Shown piece by piece: positions 35,464 through 44,574 of a DNA stretch of 64,000 bases. How positions within the stretch are numbered: position 1 is the stretch's first letter; every line of letters begins with the position of its first letter. The notes beneath the pieces are model-generated. The model worked only from the letters and a program-made list of their open reading frames with translations. It was not told the DNA's origin and searched no databases. The translations under genes were made by a program, and so were the position numbers. This DNA comes from Flavobacteriales bacterium (GTDB taxonomy: Bacteria; Bacteroidota; Bacteroidia; NS11-12g; UBA9320): positions 310,001 through 374,000 of the forward strand of contig JACJZT010000002.1 in the NCBI GenBank assembly GCA_020635455.1, in the 5' to 3' direction.

Positions 35464-36591
35464 TTAGTTATCTGAAACGTATATCTTTTTAAAAATTGTT
35501 TTATTTGTAGTAGAAACCTTTAAAAAATAAAGTCCCTGGCTAACTTCATTTAATGTATAAGGATCCGAGTTGCCTTCAAATTTATCCTTTAATATTTCTT
35601 TTCCGCTAAGGTCGTAAATGGAAATTTCAAAAGGAATGGTATTCTTTGAATACAATCTGTTACCATTAAAATAAACGTTTAATTCTCTATTGTTAAGTGG
35701 ATTTACAGTATTTTCCTGAGGAACCTCTGCTTCGGCAATATGCAAAATAAATGCAAGTGCACCTTTAACGGTTTCCTGTAATGAAGTTAATTCTACATAC
35801 TTTAACAGGTCTTCCTTACTGTGGTAAAAAGGGTAAGGAGCATCCTGATACACACCGGTAATCACGTAACCCGAATCCCTGAACGAAAGATAATCGGAAC
35901 TATAGGCAGATGTGATCTTTGGAATTAGATTGGTATACAATGAATAACAGTTTGCCAGATACTTTGTAAGATCATGGCTTTTGAGTTTATTGGATGACTG
36001 ATCATCTTCCTCACACCTAACGGACTCATTATTTTCACTTATCGTTCCACCCAGCTGATCAAAATTGATCATATATTTAATCTTGTTGCTGTCTTTATTG
36101 AGAACTTTTACATAATGTTTACTGCCCAGGTAATCGATTTCTTCACCACTGAAAAGCAACAATCTAACTGTATATTTTAGCTTAAGATCTTTTAAAAGTT
36201 TAGCAAACTCAATTATTGCATAATCACCGGTACCATTGTCGTTAACTCCTGCCCCAACCCATGAATCGTAGTGAGCACCTGCAAGTACTGAAGAATCCTT
36301 GCTGCCTTTAAAAACAACTTCGATGTTTCGAAGTGTATCATTGTTTCTGTAAAAATCCTGAACATTTACTGCAAGGCCTTCACGGTTTAACAGGCGTTTT
36401 AAATATCTGAAGGTTGAATCCAGCCCGGGTGTCCCTGCCTCCTTATTGCCGTATTTTTCAAGTTGATCCAGAAAATCATAAGGATGCTCAATATTTTGTA
36501 TGTATGAATGAATGTTTTCTGAATAATTTTGAGCATATCCCGGATTCGTTCCGACCAGAGCTATAAGAATGGTTTGAAAGATCTTTTTCAT
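35464..36591 (-). CDS. Secreted M28-family aminopeptidase with T9SS sorting domain
   Basis: 375 residues from the ATG at 36591; the frame is open to a TTG at 36606. Signal peptide (about 1-20, ending GYAQ). Di-zinc peptidase motifs: AGAHYDSW, GVNDNGTG and FSGEEIDYLGSKHY. The C-terminus (about 300-375), with LNVYFNGNRLYSK, IYDLSGKEI and GLYFLKVSTTN, is a type A T9SS domain, although the usual YPNP opening is modified to VYFNG. Its start overlaps the tsaE stop by one base (TAATG), odd for an exported peptidase. Confidence 0.9.
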   Translation of the reverse strand: MKKIFQTILIALVGTNPGYAQNYSENIHSYIQNIEHPYDFLDQLEKYGNKEAGTPGLDSTFRYLKRLLNREGLAVNVQDFYRNNDTLRNIEVVFKGSKDSSVLAGAHYDSWVGAGVNDNGTGDYAIIEFAKLLKDLKLKYTVRLLLFSGEEIDYLGSKHYVKVLNKDSNKIKYMINFDQLGGTISENNESVRCEEDDQSSNKLKSHDLTKYLANCYSLYTNLIPKITSAYSSDYLSFRDSGYVITGVYQDAPYPFYHSKEDLLKYVELTSLQETVKGALAFILHIAEAEVPQENTVNPLNNRELNVYFNGNRLYSKNTIPFEISIYDLSGKEILKDKFEGNSDPYTLNEVSQGLYFLKVSTTNKTIFKKIYVSDN

Positions 36592-37025
36592 TAAACTATC
36601 GAACAAATAAGTTTTCGTTTCTCAATACCAAGGTATTGAAATTCGCAGCTAACAACAAGATCAAGAGGTAAAATATTCGTTACTTTTTCAGGCCATTCAA
36701 TAAAACAATACGATCCCGAATACAGATATTCTTCAAATCCTGTATCCAGTATTTCCTCAAGTGTATTTAATCGATACAGGTCGAAATGATAGATTTGGGA
36801 CTTATTTTCGTTATAATGGTATTCGTTAACAATTGAGAATGTGGGACTTGAAACGGTTTCAACTGAACCAAGTATTCGGCAAAAAGATTGGACAAAGGTT
36901 GTTTTTCCCGCACCTAGTTCACCTCTCAAAGCAAATAACACAAAATCCGGAAATGAGTCTTTCACTTCTGAAACGATCCGGTCACAGTCCGATATAGAGT
37001 AAATGAATTCCTTGTTCAAAACCAT
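36591..37025 (-). CDS. tsaE: tRNA threonylcarbamoyladenosine biosynthesis ATPase TsaE
   Basis: 144 residues from the ATG at 37025, close to the family length. The frame is open to 37250, but those 75 residues are merely an alternative reading of the MORN-protein gene. P-loop GELGAGKTTFVQSF (about 34-47), SSPTFSIVNEY (about 59-69), HFDLYRL and a Trp-containing IEWPEKV. It works with TsaB and TsaD to make t6A37 in tRNA. It begins one base after the MORN gene stop. Confidence 0.94.
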   Translation of the reverse strand: MVLNKEFIYSISDCDRIVSEVKDSFPDFVLFALRGELGAGKTTFVQSFCRILGSVETVSSPTFSIVNEYHYNENKSQIYHFDLYRLNTLEEILDTGFEEYLYSGSYCFIEWPEKVTNILPLDLVVSCEFQYLGIEKRKLICSIV

Positions 37026-37026
37026 G

Positions 37027-38115
37027 CTAGTACTCTTTTGTTTCAAGCAAGGTACCATTATCCCACTTTTCTTTTCTGAGCTTTTTACCTTTAACGGTGT
37101 AATAGATCCATTCACCGTCTTTTTTCCCTGAAATAAAGGACCCCATGCATTTACCGTATATCTGACTTCGACCAAAAATCCAGTAACCTGTCCTTTCTCC
37201 ATTTTCGTAACTGCCTTCGCATTTTGTTTTTTTTCCAGAAGCTTTTTCAATCCATGGACCTTCTTTTTTATTGTTCACATAATTCCCCTTGGTATCTTCC
37301 ACGCCCTGAATGTAAAGTACATAAAGGCCTTCAAGCTTATCTTCCACATAAATCTTTGATTCAATCACCATTCCTTGAACATCATAGGTTTTCCAGTTTC
37401 CATGCTTAACTCCTTTTTTGAAGGATTCTTCCTTTATTCTTTTACCTTTTTCGTTAAAGGTAATTATGGTTCCGTCAGGATAACCTTCCTTATAGGTCCC
37501 GGTCTCTCCAATTTGTCCGTTTACATGGTAAATAATGGACTTTCCATCTCTCATTCCATTCACATATTCGATTGATTTACGAAGTTTACCTTCTTCATTA
37601 TAAGACAAAACCAAACCATTTGGGATTCCGTCAATCACTTCGGCTATCTGTTCTTTTTGTCCGTTGCTGAACCACAAGGTTACTTTTCCGTTTTCCTTAC
37701 CATTAACATAATTCGATTTTTTTCTGGGATTACCGGTCACATAAAACAATTCATACGCACCGTTTAATATTCCATCCTTGTAATTTGATATTTCTTCCTG
37801 CTTACCGTTTACATGCCACGACCGGTATAACCCATTTCTTTTGCCTTCCTTATAATCAATTTCCGTCTGTTTGATACCGTTATCGTAAAACGAAACGTAT
37901 TTACCCTCAATTTTACCATTTACCCAATCGATTTCCTGCCATCGCTTTTCGTTGGCATGATTCATAATTGACTTTCCTGTAAAAGGTTTACCATTATAAT
38001 GATACACACCATTTTCCTGCTTCTCAAGTTTACTGAAGAGAATGTTTTGTGCAAAAGCGTTGTTACCGATCAAAAAGGATAAAATTAACGCAAAAAAACA
38101 AGTGGACTTTTTCAA
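37027..38115 (-). CDS. Exported MORN-repeat (YwqK-like) protein
   Basis: 362 residues. Signal peptide (about 1-22, ending NAFAQ). About a dozen beta-hairpin repeats of 20-25 residues follow, each with a G-x-W/Y/F pattern, for example YKEGKRNGLYRSWHVNGKQE and GKENGKVTLWFSNGQKEQ. Databases often label such proteins YwqK antitoxins, but nothing here supports a toxin pair; a structural or surface role is as likely. The start is TTG at 38115, immediately before the signal peptide; no ATG is available. Confidence 0.85.
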   Translation of the reverse strand: MKKSTCFFALILSFLIGNNAFAQNILFSKLEKQENGVYHYNGKPFTGKSIMNHANEKRWQEIDWVNGKIEGKYVSFYDNGIKQTEIDYKEGKRNGLYRSWHVNGKQEEISNYKDGILNGAYELFYVTGNPRKKSNYVNGKENGKVTLWFSNGQKEQIAEVIDGIPNGLVLSYNEEGKLRKSIEYVNGMRDGKSIIYHVNGQIGETGTYKEGYPDGTIITFNEKGKRIKEESFKKGVKHGNWKTYDVQGMVIESKIYVEDKLEGLYVLYIQGVEDTKGNYVNNKKEGPWIEKASGKKTKCEGSYENGERTGYWIFGRSQIYGKCMGSFISGKKDGEWIYYTVKGKKLRKEKWDNGTLLETKEY

Positions 38116-38193
38116 GGATGATTAACTTGGTGCAAGTTTAGTTAAAATAACGTTGTAAGGTTTTACTATATTTCAACATTCAATCCAAAAACT

Positions 38194-39594
38194 TCACACT
38201 TTTACCAACTTCCATTTCCCTTTTTTGAAGATCAGAACGGCAATAACTGCCATTATGGTTTCGGCAACAGGAATTGCCCAGAATACGCCTGTGGCACCGA
38301 ACTGTGTATACTTATGAATGTAATAAGCCAGGGGTAGCTGGAAAAGCCAGAACCCGAAAAGATAGATCCATGTAGGTGTTTTTGTATCCCCTGCTCCGTT
38401 AAACCCTTGATTGGCAACCATCCCGATTCCATAGAAAACATACCCCGAGCTGATTATCTGCAGGGCATTGACCGCATAATTCACCTGATCGGATGCCGCA
38501 GCAGGAACAAAGAACAGAACCAGATCTTTTGCAAAAACAACAAACAATAAGGTAACCAGAGCCATAAATACGGCATTGTATTTCGCCGTTATCCAAACAC
38601 TTTTTTCTGCCCTGTCGGCCGAGCCGGCTCCCAGGTTCTGCCCAACCAGAGTTGCAACCGCATTGCTCATTCCCCAAGCCGGAAGAATGCAAAACATAAT
38701 AAGCCTGATGGCAGTTTGATATCCGGCGGAAGCGTCAGACCCATAATCGGCTACCATTGCAGCAAGAAAAATCCAGCTTGCAGAGGCAATAAAAAACTGA
38801 AAGGTTGCCGGAGTGGCAATATCGATTATGTGTTTAAAAATTTTGAGGTCCGGAGCGAAGTGTTTAAGTTCAATACTAAGATTATTGCGAACTTTTTTCA
38901 GTTGATAGAATTGGTACAACACACCAATACTTCTTCCTATGGCTGTAGCAACGGCAGCACCGGTCAAGCCGAGCTCAGGAAAAAATGCAAATCCGAAGAT
39001 CAGTATCGGGTCGAGAAGGATGTTAAACAAGTTACCGATCCATAAACTTTTCATTGCAACAGCCGCATTTCCTGCGCCCCGAAAAATACCATTTATCAAA
39101 AACAGCAAGATGATAATGACGTTCGAACCAAGCATAATCCGGCAGTAATTTGTACCCGCCCTGATGGCATCAGGTTCTGCTCCCATAAGGGCCAAAATAT
39201 CAGAAGCATAAAGATAACCCGGAATTCCAAGTACCACGGAGGCTAAAATGGCTAAGAGTATTGCCTGAGCACCAGCGTGAGAAGCACCTTCAAAGTTTTT
39301 TTCTCCAACCCTTCGGGCAACAATGGCCGTTGCGGCTGAACTTAACCCGATACCAACGGAGTAAAAAATGGTAACCACAGATTCGGTAAGTCCTACTACA
39401 GAAACCGCATGAGGTCCGAGTTTATTGACAAAAAAAATATCAACTACCGCGAATACCGACTCAAGAGACAATTCAAGGATCATTGGGATGGCCAGAAGGA
39501 TAATGGCCTTTCGCAGGTTGATCGTTGTGAAATCCTGCTCATCTCCCCTTAAAGAGGCCTTAATAATGTTCCAATATGCGGTCTTTTTTTTCAA
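38194..39594 (-). CDS. MATE-family multidrug/Na+ antiporter
   Basis: 466 residues, 12 hydrophobic helices in two six-helix bundles. Family features: LAIPMILELSLESVFAVVDI (about 34-53) in helix 1, FFVNKLGPHAVSVVGLTESV next, and NAVATLVGQNLGAGSADRAE near 304-323, the MATE repeat motif. Exports cationic drugs or metabolites using a Na+ or H+ gradient. The start is TTG at 39594; no early ATG. A 17-bp palindromic sequence lies 12 bases upstream. Confidence 0.92.
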   Translation of the reverse strand: MKKKTAYWNIIKASLRGDEQDFTTINLRKAIILLAIPMILELSLESVFAVVDIFFVNKLGPHAVSVVGLTESVVTIFYSVGIGLSSAATAIVARRVGEKNFEGASHAGAQAILLAILASVVLGIPGYLYASDILALMGAEPDAIRAGTNYCRIMLGSNVIIILLFLINGIFRGAGNAAVAMKSLWIGNLFNILLDPILIFGFAFFPELGLTGAAVATAIGRSIGVLYQFYQLKKVRNNLSIELKHFAPDLKIFKHIIDIATPATFQFFIASASWIFLAAMVADYGSDASAGYQTAIRLIMFCILPAWGMSNAVATLVGQNLGAGSADRAEKSVWITAKYNAVFMALVTLLFVVFAKDLVLFFVPAAASDQVNYAVNALQIISSGYVFYGIGMVANQGFNGAGDTKTPTWIYLFGFWLFQLPLAYYIHKYTQFGATGVFWAIPVAETIMAVIAVLIFKKGKWKLVKV

Positions 39595-39606
39595 GGGATT
39601 GCAAAA

Positions 39607-39623
39607 ATCAATTAATAATTGAT
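39607..39623. promoter_or_regulatory. Palindrome ATCAATTA-A-TAATTGAT upstream of the MATE gene
   Basis: Perfect 8-bp inverted repeat around one central base, 12 bases before the MATE start. Suggests an operator, but the AT-rich context lowers the weight. Confidence 0.3.
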
Positions 39624-39698
39624 AAAATGGATGGTCAAAAGCTATTCAGACAATATAATGATATTATTTGCCAATGTCCGAATTCGTTTCAATCGTAT

Positions 39699-39706
39699 TA
39701 TTTTTG
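39699..39706 (+). promoter_or_regulatory. Candidate -7 box (TATTTTTG) for the transsulfuration enzyme operon
   Basis: TATTTTTG fits TAnnTTTG and lies 31 bases before the ATG at 39738. A TTTG at 39667-39670 is 28 bases upstream, wider than usual. No SAM riboswitch structure was recognised in the 143-base gap. Confidence 0.4.
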
Positions 39707-39737
39707 CAACCTTTCACCTTAAACCATTTAACAGCAG

Positions 39738-40877
39738 ATGAAATTTGAAACCAAGACCATTCATGCCGGAGTTCATCCCGATCCTTTCACAGGGGCTATT
39801 ATGACTCCTATTTATCAAACATCAACCTATGTTCAGCGCTCACCCGGTGATCATGATGGATACGAATATTCAAGAACTCACAATCCCACCCGCACACAAT
39901 TGCAGAACAATTTAGCCAGTCTTGAAAATGGCAACTGGGGTTTGTGTTTTGGCTCCGGTATGGGCGCCATTGATACTTTATGTAAGGTATTAAATCCGGG
40001 TGATGAGGTTATAGCAACCAATGATCTTTACGGTGGGTCCTACAGGATTTTTACCAAGGTTTATCAGGATTTTGGTATTAAGTTTCATTTTGTGGATCTG
40101 AGTGAAATTGAAAATTTTAAGGAGAAGATCAATTCAAAAACCAGGATGGTATGGATTGAAACCCCTACCAATCCTATGCTTACCATTATCGATATACGTT
40201 CCATTGCAGGAATAGCAAAAGCAAATGGCATACTTACCGTAGTTGACAATACTTTTTGTTCGCCCTATCTGCAAAACCCTTTAGACCTTGGGGCAGATAT
40301 CGTAATGCACAGTGTTACAAAATACATCAACGGGCATTCGGATGTGGTAATGGGTGCAATTATCGGAAAGGATGAAGCAATGCTTGAAAGGCTTTCTTTT
40401 ATTCAGAATTCTTGTGGAGCAGTACCCGGCCCCTTTGACTGTTTCCTCACCTTAAGAGGAATAAAAACGCTTCATGTGCGAATGGCCCGTCATTGTGAAA
40501 ACGGTAAAGTGATCGCCAATTACCTCAGAAATCATCCTAAAGTTAACAAGGTTTACTGGCCTGGTTTTGAAGACCATAAAAATCATTTGGTTGCCAAAAG
40601 TCAGATGAAAGATTTTGGCGGTATGATCTCATTTACCTTAAAGGAAGATTCGATTGAGGCCGCGCACAGGTTCCTGTCACGATCAAAATTGTTTGCTTTG
40701 GCTGAGTCATTGGGTGGAGTTGAATCTCTTTGCGGTCACCCATCCTCTATGACACATGCATCCATTCCAAGGGAGGAAAGATTAAAATCCGGTTTGGTCG
40801 ACTCTCTGATCCGCTTAAGCGTTGGAATTGAGAACGCTGATGATCTTATGGAAGACCTGGACCAGGCTTTATCCTGA
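39738..40877 (+). CDS. Cystathionine gamma-synthase/lyase family PLP enzyme
   Basis: 379 residues. Cys/Met-metabolism fold type I enzyme: EYSRTHNPTRTQLQNNLASL near 54-73, CFGSGMGAIDTL, WIETPTNPML, and the PLP Lys195 in HSVTKYINGHSDV. SLGGVESLCGHPSSMTHASI near 329-348 is the C-terminal substrate-binding stretch. It catalyses gamma-replacement or gamma-elimination in Cys-Met interconversion; synthase and lyase cannot be separated here. First gene of a four-gene run, 2 bases before the PrsW-like gene. Confidence 0.93.
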   Translation: MKFETKTIHAGVHPDPFTGAIMTPIYQTSTYVQRSPGDHDGYEYSRTHNPTRTQLQNNLASLENGNWGLCFGSGMGAIDTLCKVLNPGDEVIATNDLYGGSYRIFTKVYQDFGIKFHFVDLSEIENFKEKINSKTRMVWIETPTNPMLTIIDIRSIAGIAKANGILTVVDNTFCSPYLQNPLDLGADIVMHSVTKYINGHSDVVMGAIIGKDEAMLERLSFIQNSCGAVPGPFDCFLTLRGIKTLHVRMARHCENGKVIANYLRNHPKVNKVYWPGFEDHKNHLVAKSQMKDFGGMISFTLKEDSIEAAHRFLSRSKLFALAESLGGVESLCGHPSSMTHASIPREERLKSGLVDSLIRLSVGIENADDLMEDLDQALS

Positions 40878-40879
40878 AT

Positions 40880-41548
40880 ATGTTGATCTTAGGTGTAGCT
40901 GCAGCACCGGTTCTGGTTCTGTTATTCTGGTTTTACCACAGGGACAAATATGAAAAAGAACCTTTGGGAATGCTTATCTGGGCTTTTTTAGCAGGATGCA
41001 TAAGCATTGTTCCGGTATTTATTATAGGTTCATGGTGGGAAGGAAACGGCTTTAAGCAGGAAGGAGATAATTTTTATCTTGCCTTTTATTCTTTCGTCGT
41101 AATTGCACTTACAGAAGAATTCTGTAAATTTATCTTTGTAAAACGGATACTCAGGAAATCCTATGTAGATGAACCTTACGATGCAATACTTTACAGTGTT
41201 GTCGTTTCTATGGGTTTTGCTTTTGTTGAGAACCTGCTATACGTTTCGGGCGGTGGTATTGGTGTTGGAATCTTAAGAGCTTTTACGGCGGTTCCGGCCC
41301 ATGCAACTTTCGGAGCCATCATGGGATTCTTTCTGGGCAATGCGAAATTTAAGAACCGAAAAACCCTGAATACCCTTTTGGCACTTGCAGGAGCCGTGAT
41401 TATGCATGGCTTTTACGATTACTTTCTGTTCATAAAGAACATCCCCTTAATTCAACTGGGTGCGTTGGTTTCATTAATAACGGGAGTGTTAATTACCATG
41501 AGAGCCATTCGCATACACAATCATCAATCTCCCTATAAAATTTTATGA
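40880..41548 (+). CDS. PrsW-family intramembrane metalloprotease
   Basis: 222 residues, about seven membrane helices. Conserved motifs of the PrsW/CAAX-protease-like clan: ALTEEFCKFIFVKR (about 75-88), GFAFVENLLYV (about 112-122), HATFGAIMGFFLG (about 140-152) and the C-terminal HGFYDYF. In Bacillus PrsW cleaves the anti-sigma factor RsiW; the target here is unknown and no anti-sigma gene is near. Overlaps the next gene by 4 bases (ATGA). Confidence 0.9.
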   Translation: MLILGVAAAPVLVLLFWFYHRDKYEKEPLGMLIWAFLAGCISIVPVFIIGSWWEGNGFKQEGDNFYLAFYSFVVIALTEEFCKFIFVKRILRKSYVDEPYDAILYSVVVSMGFAFVENLLYVSGGGIGVGILRAFTAVPAHATFGAIMGFFLGNAKFKNRKTLNTLLALAGAVIMHGFYDYFLFIKNIPLIQLGALVSLITGVLITMRAIRIHNHQSPYKIL

Positions 41549-42339
41549 ATCCTGTTCAATTAAAATTATTTCTGGATGAAAAAGTTGAAAAATACAATAA
41601 CCGGAATTTTATTGAATTGGACCCCATTTCAATTCCACATGGTTTTGAACTCAAGCAGGATATTGAGATATCAGGTTTATTTGCTTCCATTCTCGCATGG
41701 GGGAATCGGAAAACCATAATAAAAAACTGTAAGCGTTTAATGTCGCTATTCGACCATTCACCTTACGATTTTGTTTTGAATTCTTCAGCAACTGAATTGA
41801 AAAGGCTCGAAGGATTTGTTCATCGTACCTTTAATGCAACCGATTTGCTTTTTATACTGCAAGCTTTAAAAGAATATTACGGGAAAAACGAAAGCCTGGA
41901 AGATCTTTTTGTTCCGGAAAAAAATGCCTTTAACATACGATCGGGATTGATCCATTTTCACAATTTCTTTTTCTCTTTGCCTTATGCTCCCACCAGAAGT
42001 AAAAAACACATTTCCACTCCATACAAAAAATCAGCATGTAAACGATTGAATATGTATTTGAGATGGATGGTAAGGAACGACCATAAAGTGGACTTTGGTA
42101 TCTGGAAAAAAATCAAGACCTCGCAACTAGTTTGTCCCCTAGACGTGCACGTTCACAAGATTGCCTTGCAGCTTGGTTTAACCGACCGTAAGGTAAGCAA
42201 TTGGGATACTGCTGAAAACCTGACGAATACACTTATGTTCTTCGATAAAGAGGACCCTGTAAAATACGATTTTGCTTTATTTGGACTTGGTATTGAAGGA
42301 AATACCATTGAAAAGGAATTATTTTTGAAAAATACATGA
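41545..42339 (+). CDS. TIGR02757/DUF2400 family protein
   Basis: 264 residues, soluble. Recognised from DPISIPHGFELKQDIEISGL (about 26-45), ILAWGNRKTIIKNCKRLM (about 50-67), RLNMYLRWMVRNDHKVDFG and the C-terminal CPLDVHVHKIALQLGL. The family is conserved in Bacteroidota and others. The helical layout recalls HhH DNA glycosylases, but no activity is established to my knowledge. It overlaps the genes on both sides by 4 bases. Confidence 0.9.
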   Translation: MNPVQLKLFLDEKVEKYNNRNFIELDPISIPHGFELKQDIEISGLFASILAWGNRKTIIKNCKRLMSLFDHSPYDFVLNSSATELKRLEGFVHRTFNATDLLFILQALKEYYGKNESLEDLFVPEKNAFNIRSGLIHFHNFFFSLPYAPTRSKKHISTPYKKSACKRLNMYLRWMVRNDHKVDFGIWKKIKTSQLVCPLDVHVHKIALQLGLTDRKVSNWDTAENLTNTLMFFDKEDPVKYDFALFGLGIEGNTIEKELFLKNT

Positions 42340-43079
42340 AAACTGCAGCGATAATACCGGCACGTTTTGCATCAACCCGTTTTCCCGGTAAACCACTTGC
42401 ACAGATCGGTGGCAAAAGTATGATCCAAAGGGTTTATGAACGAGCCATGGAAAGTGGTCTTGACTTCGTGGCTGTGGCAACGGATAATACTGAGATCTTT
42501 AACCATGTTCAAACTTTCGGGGGAAACGTAATTATGACCTCAGACAAATGCCTTAATGGTACCGAACGCATAGCCGAAGCCATTGCCGGTATGGAAGATC
42601 TGCCGGATCTGATACTAAACATTCAGGGAGATGAACCTTTTATCAAACCTGAACAAATACAACTCGTGATCAACTGCTTAAAAGATCCCGGCACCGGAAT
42701 AGCTACTTTAAAGAAAAAAATACAAACCGAGGATGAGTTGTACAATCCAAACTGCGTAAAAGTTGTGACCGATTTGGATGATTATGCACTTTATTTTAGT
42801 AGAAATACAATACCTTATTTAAAAGCCGGATCTTCTTTGCCTGATAGCACTTCATTTTATAAGCATATTGGCATTTATGGGTTTCAAAGTAAAGTTTTGC
42901 TAGAATTGGTTCGATTGCCGGTATCAGCCTTGCAAAAAGCTGAAAACCTGGAACAGCTTGGATGGCTGGAGAACGGTTACCTTATCAAAGTAGCTGAAAC
43001 CAATCATCAGAGTTTGGCAATTGATACACCGGAAGACCTGGAAAATGCCAATGAATGGCTAAAGACCAATCTGATTTGA
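42336..43079 (+). CDS. kdsB: 3-deoxy-manno-octulosonate cytidylyltransferase (CMP-Kdo synthetase)
   Basis: 247 residues. Activates Kdo with CTP for lipid A-core assembly. Motifs: IIPARFASTRFPGKPLAQIG (about 5-24), ILNIQGDEPFIKPEQI near 90-105 with the metal-binding Asp, YFSRNTIPY, and the KHIGIYGF stretch. Last gene of the run starting at 39738. Confirms a lipopolysaccharide-making Gram-negative host. Confidence 0.96.
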   Translation: MKTAAIIPARFASTRFPGKPLAQIGGKSMIQRVYERAMESGLDFVAVATDNTEIFNHVQTFGGNVIMTSDKCLNGTERIAEAIAGMEDLPDLILNIQGDEPFIKPEQIQLVINCLKDPGTGIATLKKKIQTEDELYNPNCVKVVTDLDDYALYFSRNTIPYLKAGSSLPDSTSFYKHIGIYGFQSKVLLELVRLPVSALQKAENLEQLGWLENGYLIKVAETNHQSLAIDTPEDLENANEWLKTNLI

Positions 43080-43091
43080 TTCAGAATATTT

Positions 43092-43820
43092 CTATTTCCA
43101 GTTTTTAAAAAAACTATTAAATTTCAATTGCATGACCCCGATAAAGGCTTCGCGAATAATACCTTTATTCATTTTACTTTCCCCGGCGGTCCGGTCGGTA
43201 AATATTATGGGAACTTCCACGAGTTCAAATCCGAATTTAATGGCTGTAAATTTCATTTCGATCTGAAAAGCGTAGCCTTTGAACTTTATTTTATCAAGAT
43301 TGATCTTTTCAAGTACTTTTCTTTTATAGCAAACAAAACCGGCCGTCGTATCCATGACTCTCATTCGCGTAATAAAACGAACATACATACTTGCGAAATA
43401 GCTCAACAGAACCCTGCCCATTGGCCAGTTTACAACGTTTACCATGTGGTTGACATACCTCGAACCTACCGAAAGATCAGCTCCTCCTTCAGAACATGCT
43501 TTCTGCAGTCTTAAAAGGTCTTCGGGATTGTGACTGAAATCGCAATCCATTTCACAGATATAATCATAGCCTTTTTCAAGGCACCATTTAAAACCGGTAA
43601 TGTATGCCGTACCTAAACCCAATTTTCCTTTTCTTTCGATCAAATGTAGTCGGTTGGGATGTTCAGCCATAAGTTCTTTTACTTTATTGCCCGTTCCATC
43701 AGGAGAACCGTCATCAATGACCAGAAGATCAAAGGGCATATCGAGAGAAAAAACCTTCTCTACCATTCGCCCGATGTTTTCTAATTCGTTATAGGTTGGT
43801 ATGATGACTACGTTCGACAA
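43092..43820 (-). CDS. Polyprenol-phosphate mannosyltransferase-like GT2 enzyme
   Basis: 242 residues. GT2 fold: VVIIPTYNELENIGRMVEKV (4-23), VIDDGSPDGTGNKV (about 34-47), and the DxD-like EMDCDFSHNP (about 88-97). The AFIGVMQLKF end matches soluble dolichol-P-mannose synthases without C-terminal membrane helices. It makes a lipid-linked sugar donor for surface glycosylation. Start TTG at 43820, directly before the family N-terminus; no ATG available. 9 bases after the transaldolase gene. Confidence 0.9.
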   Translation of the reverse strand: MSNVVIIPTYNELENIGRMVEKVFSLDMPFDLLVIDDGSPDGTGNKVKELMAEHPNRLHLIERKGKLGLGTAYITGFKWCLEKGYDYICEMDCDFSHNPEDLLRLQKACSEGGADLSVGSRYVNHMVNVVNWPMGRVLLSYFASMYVRFITRMRVMDTTAGFVCYKRKVLEKINLDKIKFKGYAFQIEMKFTAIKFGFELVEVPIIFTDRTAGESKMNKGIIREAFIGVMQLKFNSFFKNWK

Positions 43821-43829
43821 TAAGAAAAA

Positions 43830-44486
43830 TTATGAGTTGGCTTTGTTATGGTCGGCCAAAAACTGTGCCAAACCAATGTCTGTAAGTGGGTGTTTCAAAA
43901 GTCCAAGGATGGCACTTAACGGACAGGTAACCACATCGGCTCCGGCTTCAGCACACCTTACGATGTGAAGTGAATTTCGGACCGAAGCAGCGAGGATCTT
44001 GGTTTCCATATTCTGTATGGCATAGATCTGCGATATTTGTTCTATTAATTGTATCCCGTCCCAATTCATATCGTCGATTCTGCCTATAAAAGGTGACAAA
44101 TACGTGGCACCGGCTTTAGCGGCCAATATTGCCTGTCCGGGTGAGAACACCAGGGTACAATTGGTTCTGATGCCGTTCTCGGAAAAATATTTTATTGCTT
44201 TGATACCATCTTTGATCATGGGGATCTTTACCACTATTTTAGGATTCAGACCGGCAAGCATGGAACCTTCCTTTATCATTCCTTCATAATCGGTTGAGAT
44301 CACTTCTGCACTGACGTTATTGTCTACGATCGAGCAAATGTCCTTATAATGTTGAAGAATGTTTTTTTCACCGGTAATCCCTTCTTTCGCCATTAAGGAA
44401 GGATTTGTGGTAACTCCGTCAAGAACACCCAGATCCTGAGCTTCGCGGATCTGATCTAAGTTAGCAGTATCGATAAAGAATTTCAT
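43830..44486 (-). CDS. fsa: Transaldolase / fructose-6-phosphate aldolase family (small type)
   Basis: 218 residues. Short transaldolase family: MKFFIDTANLDQIREAQDLG at the N-terminus, VTTNPSLMAKEG (about 25-36), the Schiff-base Lys in IVVKIPM (about 83-89), NCTLVFSPGQAILAAKAGA and SPFIGRIDD. It acts in the non-oxidative pentose phosphate route or as an F6P aldolase; the two activities cannot be separated by reading. Confidence 0.92.
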   Translation of the reverse strand: MKFFIDTANLDQIREAQDLGVLDGVTTNPSLMAKEGITGEKNILQHYKDICSIVDNNVSAEVISTDYEGMIKEGSMLAGLNPKIVVKIPMIKDGIKAIKYFSENGIRTNCTLVFSPGQAILAAKAGATYLSPFIGRIDDMNWDGIQLIEQISQIYAIQNMETKILAASVRNSLHIVRCAEAGADVVTCPLSAILGLLKHPLTDIGLAQFLADHNKANS

Positions 44487-44504
44487 GTATTAAGTTAATT
44501 TCTG

Positions 44505-44512
44505 CAAATTTA
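44505..44512 (-). promoter_or_regulatory. Candidate -7 box (TAAATTTG) for the transaldolase gene
   Basis: Exact TAnnTTTG match on the minus strand, 18 bases before the ATG at 44486. -33 element unclear. Confidence 0.45.
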
Positions 44513-44574
44513 ATCCCTAATTCCACTTTGACTGAACATATTTTTAACATAAAAGTTAAATCGACCAAGCCCTT

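Noticed and set aside
36591..37250. Longer TsaE of 219 residues
   Set aside because: The first 75 codons are an alternative reading of the MORN-protein gene; the family begins at the internal ATG at 37025.
37027..38115. Toxin-antitoxin system suggested by the YwqK-like name
   Set aside because: No toxin gene is next to it and it has an export signal; neighbours are tsaE and a MATE pump.
39595..39737. SAM riboswitch before the transsulfuration enzyme
   Set aside because: The 143 bases contain no recognisable conserved core or pairing; only a -7 box and a palindrome are visible.
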